Origin: Flavobacteriales bacterium
GTDB lineage: Bacteria > Bacteroidota > Bacteroidia > Flavobacteriales_F > PHOS-HE28
DNA length: 64,000 nt
Reading direction: 5' to 3'
Assembly (NCBI GenBank): GCA_016788635.1
Contig: JAEUSU010000001.1
Span: 42,040 to 106,039, forward strand
The stretch's first letter is position 1, and every line of letters starts with the position of its first letter. Position numbers and translations under genes: made by a program. The notes under the pieces were generated by a model. It was not told the DNA's origin. It was given only the letters and a program-made list of their open reading frames with translations, and did no database searches. This document shows positions 25,831-34,638 of this stretch, in pieces.

Positions 25831-28287
25831 ATGCTGAGCGAAGAGACCGTAGGCAGGAACGTCACTTTCGAGAGCTATCGTGAGCGGATCACGAACTTCA
25901 GCAACGAGTTCGACCTCGGGCTTTTCCTCTATATCCTGAAGCGATCGGTGCTGTGGATCGCATTGGTCCTGCTGGCTTCCGGAGCAGCCGCCTACCTGTA
26001 CCTGAGGTACACCGCTCCCACCTATCAATCGCGCACCATCATTCAGCTGGCCGAGAAGAACACGGCCAAGAAGGTGCTCCAGGTCAACGAGCTGGTGGAG
26101 AGCAACAACCTGCAGGCCGATGTGGAACTGCTGAGATCAAAGTATTTCATCGGCCAGGTGCTCGACCGCATGCCGCTCGCGGTCAGCTATTACTTCAAGG
26201 GGCAGATCCTCACCCGCGAGCTCTACACGCATTCTTTCATCAACCTGGTGGACCTGGAGTTGATCGACCCTGCCATATATGACACCCCCATTCTGGTGGA
26301 CCTCACCCCGGACAGGCTGGTAAAACTGACCTATACCATCGAAGGGACCACTTATGCCGAGGCATTCGAGATCGGCCGCCCGCTGCGTACACCGCATTTC
26401 AAGGGGACCATCCTGCTGATCTCGGAGAACGACCCCTTGCGCAAGGAACCGGAAGGCTCCCTTTCCATGCGTATCAATTCACCCACTTCGCTGGTGAACA
26501 AGTACTACGGACAGCTCTTCATCCGCATCGTTGACAACAACGCGAAGACCATCGAGATCAGCTGCAAGGATCACAATCCGTACCTGGCGCGGGACCTTGC
26601 TCAGAAGATGGCTGACACCTATATCGAATACGACCTGAGCCGCAGGAAGGAAAGTGCGGAGAGCATCCTCAACTTCATCCAGGTGCAGAAGGATACGGTC
26701 TTTGAGGAGTTGCGACAATCCGAGTTCCAATTGCAGGAGTTCAAAAGGGACAACCGCGTGGCCAACCAGGCGGAACTCACACCCATTCTACTTCAACGCT
26801 CACAGGAATATGAGGACCTGCTCATGCAGCAGGAGATCGAGATCCGCCTGTTGACCGAACTCGAGAACGTATCACGCAGGGACACGGGGCAGCTCGAGGT
26901 ACAGGACCTGATACCACTGCTGGTGGGAACGGACCAGACCACAGGTCTCAGCGACCTGGTACAGGGCCTCAATCAACTTCTGCTGCAGCGGGAGGAAATG
27001 CTCTATGAACTGACCGAGAACAGCCGGGGTATCGAAGCGATCGACCGCCAGATCACCCTACAGCGTCGTTTGCTGCTGGAGGCCCTGCAGACCCTGCGGT
27101 TCCGTGCAGAACGCAGGCGTGCGGAATACCGGGAGAAGGTGCTGGAATTCGATGAGAGCTTCAGGGGACTACCAGAAATACAACTCGAGTTCGGCAGCAT
27201 CCAGCGCATCTTCAACTTGAACGAGAAATACTACAACCTGCTGCTTGAAAAGGACATTGAGTACCGCATCAGCAAGGCAGGTTTCGTGGCGGACAACCGC
27301 ATCCTGGAGCGCTCTTCACTTCCCACTACACCCATAGCGCCAGACCGTGGCACCATCCTGTTCTCTTACCTCCTCACCGGGGCCATCCTCAGTTTCCTCA
27401 TTGTGCTGGTCCGGTACATACTGCATGACAACATCACCTCGCTCACGGACATCGCCAAGCTTTCCAATGCGTCCATCGGCATATTGGGCATGGTGCCGAA
27501 GTACAAAAAGGACGTACCCGTGAGCCAGCTGCTTGTGGACAAGAACCCCAAGTCGCTCATCGCCGAAGCCTTCCGAAGCATACGCACCAATCTTCAATTC
27601 GTCGACAACAGCCAAGGCTCCAAACTGGTGGCGATCACCAGCACCATTTCCGGTGAAGGCAAAACTTTCGTGGCCATCAATCTGGCGGGTATCATCAGCT
27701 TCAGCGGCAAGCGTGTGATCATGCTCGATCTGGACATGCGCAAACCGAAGATCCACCTTGGTTTCGGGGTGGAGAACCTCAAGGGCATGAGCACGCTGCT
27801 CATCGACAAGGACCCGCTCGATGAATGCATCCAGCAGAGCAGCGTGAAAGGTCTGGAGTTCATCACGGCTGGCCCGATCCCACCGAATCCTTCAGAGTTG
27901 ATCATCAGCGCCCGCATGGGCGAGATCCTCAAGGAGCTCAAGTCACGCTACGATGTGGTGTTGATCGACACCCCGCCCGTGGGCCTGGTCACCGATGGTC
28001 TTTCCATCGTGCAACAGGCCGACTACCCGATCTACATATTCCGCTCGGACTATTCCAAGAAGGTGTTTGTGCACAATGTGGACCGATTGATCAATGAGAA
28101 CAAGATCACCCGGTTGAGCACCATTCTGAACGGTGTGGATGTGGACCGGAACAAATACGGCTACAATTACGGCTACGGTTATGGCTACGGCTACGGCTAT
28201 GGCTATGGCTACTACGAGGACCGTTCCACGCGCAGCAGCCGGCGCAAGCCCAGGTCGTATTTCGGCAAGCTGTTCAAAGGCGCATGA
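25831..28287 (+). CDS. Wzc-like polysaccharide co-polymerase with BY-kinase domain
   Basis: An 818-residue inner-membrane tyrosine autokinase that controls chain length and export. Layout: first membrane helix about 36-56 (Wzz domain), long periplasmic coiled-coil region with a GNVR-like domain (about 270-500), second helix about 507-535, then a BY-kinase with Walker A ISGEGKTF near 606, Walker A' VIMLDLDMRKPK near 630 and Walker B VVLIDTPPVG near 709. The C-terminal tail holds 11 tyrosines in a Gly-Tyr tract (about 775-796), the autophosphorylation cluster. It overlaps rfbC by 4 bp. Activity would depend on phosphorylation of the tail; no phosphatase gene is in view. Confidence 0.95.
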   Translation: MLSEETVGRNVTFESYRERITNFSNEFDLGLFLYILKRSVLWIALVLLASGAAAYLYLRYTAPTYQSRTIIQLAEKNTAKKVLQVNELVESNNLQADVELLRSKYFIGQVLDRMPLAVSYYFKGQILTRELYTHSFINLVDLELIDPAIYDTPILVDLTPDRLVKLTYTIEGTTYAEAFEIGRPLRTPHFKGTILLISENDPLRKEPEGSLSMRINSPTSLVNKYYGQLFIRIVDNNAKTIEISCKDHNPYLARDLAQKMADTYIEYDLSRRKESAESILNFIQVQKDTVFEELRQSEFQLQEFKRDNRVANQAELTPILLQRSQEYEDLLMQQEIEIRLLTELENVSRRDTGQLEVQDLIPLLVGTDQTTGLSDLVQGLNQLLLQREEMLYELTENSRGIEAIDRQITLQRRLLLEALQTLRFRAERRRAEYREKVLEFDESFRGLPEIQLEFGSIQRIFNLNEKYYNLLLEKDIEYRISKAGFVADNRILERSSLPTTPIAPDRGTILFSYLLTGAILSFLIVLVRYILHDNITSLTDIAKLSNASIGILGMVPKYKKDVPVSQLLVDKNPKSLIAEAFRSIRTNLQFVDNSQGSKLVAITSTISGEGKTFVAINLAGIISFSGKRVIMLDLDMRKPKIHLGFGVENLKGMSTLLIDKDPLDECIQQSSVKGLEFITAGPIPPNPSELIISARMGEILKELKSRYDVVLIDTPPVGLVTDGLSIVQQADYPIYIFRSDYSKKVFVHNVDRLINENKITRLSTILNGVDVDRNKYGYNYGYGYGYGYGYGYGYYEDRSTRSSRRKPRSYFGKLFKGA
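28155..28214 (+). repeat. Hexanucleotide GGYTAY microsatellite coding the Tyr cluster
   Basis: About nine tandem GGYTAY units (Gly-Tyr) with synonymous variation (TAC/TAT, GGC/GGT), interrupted once by AATTAC near the start. Changes in unit number would keep the frame and change the number of phospho-tyrosines. Confidence 0.75.
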
Positions 28288-28829
28288 TGGATATTGAGAC
28301 CACCGGCCTTGACGGTTTGCTGATCCTCAAACCACGTGTGTTCAGCGATGAACGGGGGGCTTTTCTGGAGACCTTTAATGAGCATCGCTTTCAGCAGGCC
28401 ATCGGGGAACCCGTCCATTGGGTCCAGGACAATGAATCGGTCTCCAAGGCCGGTGTGCTGCGCGGCCTGCACTTCCAAGCCACTCCTCACGCTCAAGCCA
28501 AACTGGTGCGGGTGGTGCGCGGGGCGGTGCTCGATGTGTGCGTGGACATCCGCCCGGAAAGCAGGACCTTCGGTCGCCACTTCAAAATGGAGCTGGACGG
28601 ACATCAGCGTCTCATGCTTTATATCCCGACCGGATTTGCGCACGGCTTTCTGGCCCTTGAAGATGATACGGTGTTCACCTACAAGTGCTCGGCCTATTAT
28701 GACCCTCCTTCGGAACGGACCATCCGCTGGGATGATCCCGAACTGGGCATCGACTGGGGAGTGAAGGACCCGAGGCTGAGCCCGAAGGACGTGGCCGGGG
28801 TGCCGTTCCGTTCCAACGCCTGGCGCTGA
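28284..28829 (+). CDS. rfbC: dTDP-4-dehydrorhamnose 3,5-epimerase
   Basis: A 181-residue RmlC, normal length, a cupin-fold enzyme that makes dTDP-4-keto-L-rhamnose. Seen: the catalytic His in LRGLHFQ near residue 64 and the GFAHGFLALEDDTVFTYKCS segment near 118-137 with the catalytic Tyr. The other dTDP-rhamnose genes (rfbA, B, D) are not in the window. It overlaps the kinase gene by 4 bp (ATGA); an alternative ATG lies 3 nt downstream. Its place in the operon implies that rhamnose or a related deoxysugar is part of the exported polysaccharide. Confidence 0.95.
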   Translation: MMDIETTGLDGLLILKPRVFSDERGAFLETFNEHRFQQAIGEPVHWVQDNESVSKAGVLRGLHFQATPHAQAKLVRVVRGAVLDVCVDIRPESRTFGRHFKMELDGHQRLMLYIPTGFAHGFLALEDDTVFTYKCSAYYDPPSERTIRWDDPELGIDWGVKDPRLSPKDVAGVPFRSNAWR

Positions 28830-28830
28830 C

Positions 28831-29904
28831 ATGTACAGCCCCACCCAGCTCTTCCTCATCCATTCCGGGCTCTTTTTCACCTGCCTGGTCTTTTCATTGC
28901 TGATCAACTCCCTGTTCCTGCGTTTCGCCCGCACGCTGGGGATCCGTGACAATGAGGAGCTCATCCGGTGGAGCGCCACGAGCAAACCGGCCTTTGGGGG
29001 CATCGCGTTCGCCATCGTCTTTCTTGGGGTGTTCGCCATGTACGGCACCCTTTTCCCAAAACACCAGGACCCGCTCCAGCCGCGCCTGCTGGGCCTGCTG
29101 GCCTCCACTGGCCTAGGCTTTCTGATGGGGCTGGCAGATGACGCATACAACACGCGGCCCTATCTGAAGCTCTCCGTGCAACTGGCCTGCGGCTTCATAC
29201 TCGTTCTGTCAGGATCGGTCATCCAACTTACCGCCGATCCGCTAATGAATACCGTGCTAACTGTCTTCTGGGTGGTCGGCCTGATGAATGCCATCAACAT
29301 GTTGGACAACATGGACGGCATCACGACGATCGCTTCCATGTTCATCCTGGGTTGCGCCCTCGTCAGCCAGGCGGTGATGGGCCATGTGGCCGACCTGCTG
29401 ACCGTACTGATCACCGGGGTTCTGGCCGCCCTGGCGGGTTTCCTCTTCTTCAACTGGCACCCTTCGCGAATGTTCATGGGTGACACGGGAAGCCAGTTCC
29501 TGGGGGTCTTCCTCGCCTATGTGGGCATCGAGTGCTTCTGGAACGTCACCTCACCATTGGGCGTGGCAGAGCCTGAGCGCCGCATCCTGCTGGCCATCCT
29601 CGTATTTCTTCTGCCCATCGCCGATACGACCTCTGTCACCATCAATCGGCTGCTGAAGGGGCGCTCCCCTTTTGTGGGTGGCCGCGACCACACCACGCAC
29701 CATTTGAGCTACGCCGGCCTGAACGATGCCCAAGTGGCGCTGACCTTCGCAGGGCTGGGCACCCTTTCGCTTGTCCTTACCTTTGCCGCCACCCGCTTCA
29801 TCAACGTGTGGGAGAACTTGCATACGGTCCTTTACGTTTCATACGCCGCTTCCGTCGGGCTCACCCTGTTCATCGTAACCCGTCGTACCCGCCCCAACCC
29901 ATGA
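28831..29904 (+). CDS. WecA/TagO-like polyprenyl-phosphate sugar-1-phosphate transferase
   Basis: A 357-residue MraY-superfamily enzyme with about ten membrane helices. Family motifs: GLADDAYNTRPYLKL near 101, NAINMLDNMDG near 153-163 with the catalytic Asp, FFNWHPSRMFMGDTGSQFLG near 209-228 and GGRDHTTHHLSY near 284. It transfers a sugar-1-phosphate from UDP-sugar to undecaprenyl phosphate, the first step of polysaccharide assembly. MraY proper is unlikely given the capsule context and the HIS motif form. The gap to rfbC is 1 bp and the overlap with the next gene is 4 bp. Confidence 0.93.
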   Translation: MYSPTQLFLIHSGLFFTCLVFSLLINSLFLRFARTLGIRDNEELIRWSATSKPAFGGIAFAIVFLGVFAMYGTLFPKHQDPLQPRLLGLLASTGLGFLMGLADDAYNTRPYLKLSVQLACGFILVLSGSVIQLTADPLMNTVLTVFWVVGLMNAINMLDNMDGITTIASMFILGCALVSQAVMGHVADLLTVLITGVLAALAGFLFFNWHPSRMFMGDTGSQFLGVFLAYVGIECFWNVTSPLGVAEPERRILLAILVFLLPIADTTSVTINRLLKGRSPFVGGRDHTTHHLSYAGLNDAQVALTFAGLGTLSLVLTFAATRFINVWENLHTVLYVSYAASVGLTLFIVTRRTRPNP

Positions 29905-30866
29905 AAGCTTACAACCGCACCATTCTGCAGGGCGTTTCGCTGGCGGCGCTGGTGCTCCTGGCAACGGTTGCCGTGCAGGTCCTCATCTCATCCACGTCGA
30001 ACGAAGGAACGGACCTTGACCACCAGCGGCAGTTCAACGACAGCTACAAGGTCTTTTCGCTCACCCTGCCCAGCGAGATCACCTTCTGCGGTGAGCCGGT
30101 GCCCATGGACAAACTCGATGTGCGTGAACGGCTGGACCGCGAGCTGCTGGTGAACACCTACTGGCAGAGCAACAGTCTGCTGGCCTTGAAGCGTGCCACC
30201 CGCTGGTTCCCGATGATCGAGGAGGTGCTCCGTGAGAACGGCGTACCCGACGATATGAAATTCATAGCCCTGATCGAGAGCGGGCTCACCAACACTGTTT
30301 CACCCAAAGGCGCCACGGGCTACTGGCAGTTCATGAAGGAGACCGCCCTTCAGTATGGCATGGAGGTGAATGGCGAGGTGGATGAACGCTACCATGTGCG
30401 GCGCAGTACCGAGGCGGCCTGCCGCTACCTGAAGGAAGCCCATGCGAAATACGGCAGCTGGGCCCTGGCAGCCGCATCCTATAACCTGGGACCAGGCGGC
30501 CTGGACCGCCAGCTGGAGCGCCAGCAAGTAGGCAACTATTTCGACCTGCTCCTGCCAGAGGAAACATCGCGCTACGTTTTTCGTGTGCTGGCCATGAAGG
30601 AGATCCTGCGCGACCCCGCACGCTATGGCTTCCATCTGCGTGAACAGGACCGTTATGCTCCATACCGTACCCGAACGGTCTCCGTGACTGGTCCGGTCAC
30701 GGACATCACCGCGTTCGCCACCCGCCAGGGCACGGATTACAAGACGGTGAAACTGCTGAATCCCTGGCTCCGCGACGCGAAGCTGACTAACAAGGAAGGT
30801 CGCAACTACACGCTGCTGCTGCCTGCTGAAGGGTTCGACCAGGATCCAAGCAAGGAGGACCGATAG
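29901..30866 (+). CDS. Lytic transglycosylase (SLT/MltD-like, GH23)
   Basis: A 321-residue protein with an N-terminal membrane anchor or signal (about 9-30) and an SLT domain (about 105-235). The catalytic Glu is in FIALIESGLTN near 118, followed by GATGYWQFM near 135 and the ASYNLGPGG segment near 193. The C-terminal 60 residues (VTDITAFATRQGTDYKTVK...) resemble a degenerate LysM or linker. The ATG at 29901 gives a good anchor; an in-frame ATG at 29808 lies inside the preceding gene. Wall cutting beside polysaccharide export genes suggests it opens peptidoglycan for the export complex, which is inference. Confidence 0.9.
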   Translation: MKAYNRTILQGVSLAALVLLATVAVQVLISSTSNEGTDLDHQRQFNDSYKVFSLTLPSEITFCGEPVPMDKLDVRERLDRELLVNTYWQSNSLLALKRATRWFPMIEEVLRENGVPDDMKFIALIESGLTNTVSPKGATGYWQFMKETALQYGMEVNGEVDERYHVRRSTEAACRYLKEAHAKYGSWALAAASYNLGPGGLDRQLERQQVGNYFDLLLPEETSRYVFRVLAMKEILRDPARYGFHLREQDRYAPYRTRTVSVTGPVTDITAFATRQGTDYKTVKLLNPWLRDAKLTNKEGRNYTLLLPAEGFDQDPSKEDR

Positions 30867-30867
30867 G

Positions 30868-33768
30868 GTGGCGGGACCAGCAGGTGCATCCGAACGGGCG
30901 AAGCGCCCCTCCACAAAGGGAGTGGCCGGTAAGCCCGTGCATGCCACCGAGCGCATCGAAGTGCTGGGGGCCAGGGTGCACAATCTGAAGAACATCGACC
31001 TGTCCATTCCACGTGATCAATTGGTTGTCATAACAGGGCTGAGCGGAAGTGGCAAAAGCAGCCTTGCGTTCGACACCCTGCATGCGGAGGGACAACGTCG
31101 TTACATCGAGACCTTCAATGCCTACGCACGTCAGTTCCTTGGCGGGATCGAAAGGCCTGACGTGGACCTGATCACCGGCCTGAGCCCCGTGATCGCCATT
31201 GAACAAAAGACCATCAGCCGCAACCCACGCAGCACCGTGGGCACCGTAACGGAGATCTACGACCTGCTGCGCCTGCTTTATGCCCGTGTGGCCACGGCAT
31301 ACAGCCATGTGACCGGTGAACCCATGGTGCGCTACACCGACCAGCAGATCACCGACATCCTGCTCACGGAGTATGCAGGTCATGAACTGCTTGTGCTGGC
31401 CCCCTTGGTGCGAGGCCGCAAAGGGCACTACCGCGAACTCTTCGAACAGCTCCTTCGGCAGGGCTTCCTGCGCGCACGCGTCGATGGTCAACTTGTGGAC
31501 CTCACGAGCCGGCCGCGCCTGGACCGCTACAAGGTGCACGACATTGAACTGGTGGTGGACAAGGTGCGCTCCTCACCCACCAACGCTCGCCGCCTTGCCG
31601 CATCCATAGATACAGCGCTGAAATACGGGAAGGGCAATCTGTTGCTGCTGGACGTGGTAAGCAACACCACCCGCTACCTGAGCAGACACCTGATGTGCCC
31701 GACCAGTGGCATCGCTTATGAAGAGCCGGAGCCCAATCTGTTCAGCTTTAACAGCCCCTATGGCGCCTGTCCACAGTGCAGCGGACTGGGCCAGGTGACC
31801 GAGGTGGCCCTCGAGAAGATCGTGCCTGACCAACGCAAGAGCATACGCCGCGGTGCGATACTGCCGCTGGGTTCCTTCAAGGGCAATTGGATCTTCAAAC
31901 AGGTGGAGGCCGTGCTGAACACCTTCGGCCACGACCTGGACACCCCTGTGGAAGAGATGGAGGACAACGTAATGGCGGCACTGCTCAATGGGCTCGATGA
32001 ACCCTTGAAAGTGTCCAGTGGTGTTGGCCTGAGCGACCGTACGGTCCAATTCGAAGGGCTCATCCCCTTCATCATGGAACAGGCGGATGAGGGCTCCCGC
32101 GCCTCTCGCAAGTGGGCGGATGGTTTCACCCACATGGTAACCTGCCCGGAATGCCTGGGGGCGCGCCTGAAGAAGACCGCGCTTTACTTCCGCATAGCCG
32201 GGCGCAACATCCATGAGCTCGCCAGCCTTCCGGTGGATGCGCTGGTGAATGAGGTGGATGCCCTGACCGGGCAACTCGACGAAAGGCAGCTTACCATCGG
32301 GCGCGAGGTCATCAAGGAGATCGCTTCACGTGCCCGTTTTCTGCTGGACGTGGGGCTGGAGTACCTTACGCTGGACCGCAGCGCCCGTTCACTCAGCGGC
32401 GGAGAAGCACAGCGTATCCGATTGGCGACCCAGATCGGAAGCCAGCTCACCGGTGTGCTGTACATACTGGACGAACCCAGCATTGGCCTGCACATGCGGG
32501 ATGATCACCGGCTCATTGGCAGCCTGCGTCGCCTGCGGGATGCCGGGAACAGCATCATTGTGGTGGAGCATGACAAGGAGATGATGCTGCAGGCAGACCA
32601 TATTGTGGACCTCGGCCCCGGTGCCGGGGAGCATGGTGGGCGCGTCGTGGGCGAAGGTCCACCGGGGGCGTTCCAGAAAGGCGGGTCACTAACCGCAGGT
32701 TATCTACGGGGCGAAAAGGCCATTGCCGTACCCGCCCGACGCCGTGCAGGCAACGGGGAACGCATCCTGCTGCGGGGCGCCACCGGCCACAACCTGAAGA
32801 ACGTGGACCTGGAGCTGCCCCTGGGCAGGTTCATCTGCGTGAGCGGCGTGAGCGGCAGTGGCAAGAGCACCCTGATCAGCGACACACTTCACCCGATCCT
32901 TCAAAAGCACTTCCACCGCAGCGCGCATGCCTACCCCCTGCCTTACGCCGGCATCGAGGGGCTGGCGCACATCGACAAGGTGATCGAGGTGGACCAGAGC
33001 CCCATAGGACGCACACCGCGCAGCAACCCGGCCACCTACACAGGCCTTTTCGATCCCATCCGCGAGCTGTTCGCGCAGCTCCCGGGAGCGAAGATCCGCG
33101 GATACAAACCGGGGCGATTCTCGTTCAATACCGCCGGTGGCCGCTGTGAGACCTGCAAAGGCGCCGGGGTCCGTGTGATCGAGATGAATTTCCTGCCCGA
33201 AGTGGCCGTACCCTGCGAAACTTGTCGTGGCAAACGCTACGACCGTGAAACGCTCGAAGTGCGCTTCAAGGGAAAGAGCATTGCGGACGTGCTGGACATG
33301 AGCGTTGAAGAGGCGCTGCATCTGTTCGCTGACATCCCTCAGCTGGCCCCCAAGCTGCGCACGTTATTGGATGTTGGCCTGGGCTACCTGCGCCTTGGCC
33401 AAAGCAGCACCACCTTGAGCGGTGGTGAGGCGCAGCGCATCAAACTGGCCAGTGAACTGGGAAGGCGCGATACCGGCCGTACGCTCTACATCCTGGACGA
33501 GCCCAGCACAGGCCTGCACTTTGAGGACGTACGCCAGCTCATTGCGGTGCTGGACCGCCTTGTGGACCAAGGGAACACTGTGCTGGTCATTGAACACCAC
33601 ATGGACATCCTGAAGGTCGCTGACCACCTGATCGACATGGGGCCGGAAGGAGGAGCGGCCGGCGGACGCATAGTGGCACGGGGCACCCCGGAAGAGGTGG
33701 TGCGCATGGGCCGCGGGCATACCGCACGCTATCTGGGTCCTGAACTTGAAACCTCACCACGCCCATGA
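30868..33768 (+). CDS. uvrA: Excinuclease ABC subunit A
   Basis: A 966-residue UvrA, slightly longer than E. coli (940) through a basic N-terminal tail of about 20 residues after a GTG start. It recognises bulky DNA damage with UvrB. Both ABC ATPase halves are complete: Walker [12 protein letters not shown] near 53 and [11 protein letters not shown] near 661; signatures [10 protein letters not shown] near 509 and [10 protein letters not shown] near 850. The Cys pairs of the zinc modules are seen (CPQC near 303, CPEC near 427, and CETC near 763 paired with CETC near 787). It starts 1 bp after the lytic transglycosylase, so a DNA-repair gene rides on the envelope operon. No SOS box was looked for beyond the junction. 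Confidence 0.97.
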   Translation: MAGPAGASERAKRPSTKGVAGKPVHATERIEVLGARVHNLKNIDLSIPRDQLVVITGLSGSGKSSLAFDTLHAEGQRRYIETFNAYARQFLGGIERPDVDLITGLSPVIAIEQKTISRNPRSTVGTVTEIYDLLRLLYARVATAYSHVTGEPMVRYTDQQITDILLTEYAGHELLVLAPLVRGRKGHYRELFEQLLRQGFLRARVDGQLVDLTSRPRLDRYKVHDIELVVDKVRSSPTNARRLAASIDTALKYGKGNLLLLDVVSNTTRYLSRHLMCPTSGIAYEEPEPNLFSFNSPYGACPQCSGLGQVTEVALEKIVPDQRKSIRRGAILPLGSFKGNWIFKQVEAVLNTFGHDLDTPVEEMEDNVMAALLNGLDEPLKVSSGVGLSDRTVQFEGLIPFIMEQADEGSRASRKWADGFTHMVTCPECLGARLKKTALYFRIAGRNIHELASLPVDALVNEVDALTGQLDERQLTIGREVIKEIASRARFLLDVGLEYLTLDRSARSLSGGEAQRIRLATQIGSQLTGVLYILDEPSIGLHMRDDHRLIGSLRRLRDAGNSIIVVEHDKEMMLQADHIVDLGPGAGEHGGRVVGEGPPGAFQKGGSLTAGYLRGEKAIAVPARRRAGNGERILLRGATGHNLKNVDLELPLGRFICVSGVSGSGKSTLISDTLHPILQKHFHRSAHAYPLPYAGIEGLAHIDKVIEVDQSPIGRTPRSNPATYTGLFDPIRELFAQLPGAKIRGYKPGRFSFNTAGGRCETCKGAGVRVIEMNFLPEVAVPCETCRGKRYDRETLEVRFKGKSIADVLDMSVEEALHLFADIPQLAPKLRTLLDVGLGYLRLGQSSTTLSGGEAQRIKLASELGRRDTGRTLYILDEPSTGLHFEDVRQLIAVLDRLVDQGNTVLVIEHHMDILKVADHLIDMGPEGGAAGGRIVARGTPEEVVRMGRGHTARYLGPELETSPRP

Positions 33769-34499
33769 GCAAGGCCAAGGGTAAAACCATCACCGAGAGC
33801 GAGCGTCGCATTCACAAAGCCTTCAAGCGCAAGGGCTGGAGCGAGGTGAAGGCCAACGACAGCTGGGCCATTTTCAAGATCATGAGCGAGTTCGTGGAGG
33901 GTTTTGAAGCCCTTCAGCGGATCCGTCCCTGTGTGAGCATTTTCGGCAGCGCCCGCACCCTGCCCACCGCTCCGGAGTACAAGCTCGCCGAGGATATCGC
34001 ACGCAAGCTCACCACACGCGGTTATGGTGTGATCACCGGTGGTGGGCCCGGCATCATGGAGGCCGCCAACAAAGGCGCTCAGGAAGGCGGGGGAACAAGC
34101 GTGGGCCTCAACATCGAACTGCCATTTGAACAGGCGCCGAACCCGTTCATTGACAAGGAAAAGAGCCTGCACTTCGACTACTTCTTCGTGCGCAAGGTGA
34201 TGTTCATCAAATACTCCCAGGGCTTCATTGTGCTGCCCGGAGGATTTGGCACGTTGGACGAGCTCTTCGAGGCGCTCACCTTGATCCAGACCCAGAAGAT
34301 CGGACGCTTTCCGATCATCCTCGTCGGCAGCCGCTACTGGAAAGGCCTGCTTGAATGGATCAAACAGACCATGGACGCACAGCACAAGTACATCCACACC
34401 AGCGATCTCGACCTGCTGAAGGTGGTGGATACGGCCACCGAGGCCGTGGACGCGATCGACAGCTTCTACAGCCGATACCTGTTGAAGCCCAATTTCTGA
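33765..34499 (+). CDS. LOG-family (TIGR00730) Rossmann-fold protein
   Basis: A 244-residue lysine-decarboxylase-like protein. The hallmark is PGGFGTLDELFEALT near residue 155 (the PGGxGTxxE motif), with GSARTLP near 62 and the ITGGGPGIMEAAN loop near 89. Plant LOG proteins release cytokinins from their riboside phosphates; bacterial relatives are nucleotide-5'-monophosphate nucleosidases of uncertain role. The N-terminal 50 residues, with many Lys and Arg, extend beyond the core. It overlaps uvrA by 4 bp and is the last gene of the block that starts at 25031. Confidence 0.92.
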   Translation: MSKAKGKTITESERRIHKAFKRKGWSEVKANDSWAIFKIMSEFVEGFEALQRIRPCVSIFGSARTLPTAPEYKLAEDIARKLTTRGYGVITGGGPGIMEAANKGAQEGGGTSVGLNIELPFEQAPNPFIDKEKSLHFDYFFVRKVMFIKYSQGFIVLPGGFGTLDELFEALTLIQTQKIGRFPIILVGSRYWKGLLEWIKQTMDAQHKYIHTSDLDLLKVVDTATEAVDAIDSFYSRYLLKPNF

Positions 34500-34582
34500 C
34501 CGACATACCGGTCCCATCCCTTCAACACGGCCGTGTTCGTAAGGGGACAGTGCGCCAGGCTCTTCGCCGCCCGGGCTGCCGA

Positions 34583-34590
34583 TAGTTTTG
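34583..34590 (+). promoter_or_regulatory. -7 promoter box of the SPOR-protein unit
   Basis: TAGTTTTG, full match to TAnnTTTG, 48 nt before the ATG at 34639. Its last four bases are part of the outer arm of the nested palindrome. Confidence 0.6.
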
Positions 34591-34628
34591 GTCCGGCACG
34601 TGATCACGTGCCACTTGACCGGACCAAA
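34587..34628. promoter_or_regulatory. Nested palindrome at the predicted transcription start
   Basis: An outer 10-bp inverted repeat TTTGGTCCGG (34587-34596) / CCGGACCAAA (34619-34628) encloses and overlaps a perfect 18-bp palindrome GGCACGTGATCACGTGCC (34595-34612). The predicted start of transcription (about 34594-34598) falls within it. It may be a regulator-binding site or a stable hairpin in the 5' leader. Confidence 0.6.
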
Positions 34629-34638
34629 CGCACACGCC

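Noticed and set aside
34524..34537. AACACGGCCGTGTT palindrome after the LOG-family gene
   Set aside because: A 14-bp palindrome without a loop would make only a short hairpin and has no U-tract; too weak to call a terminator.
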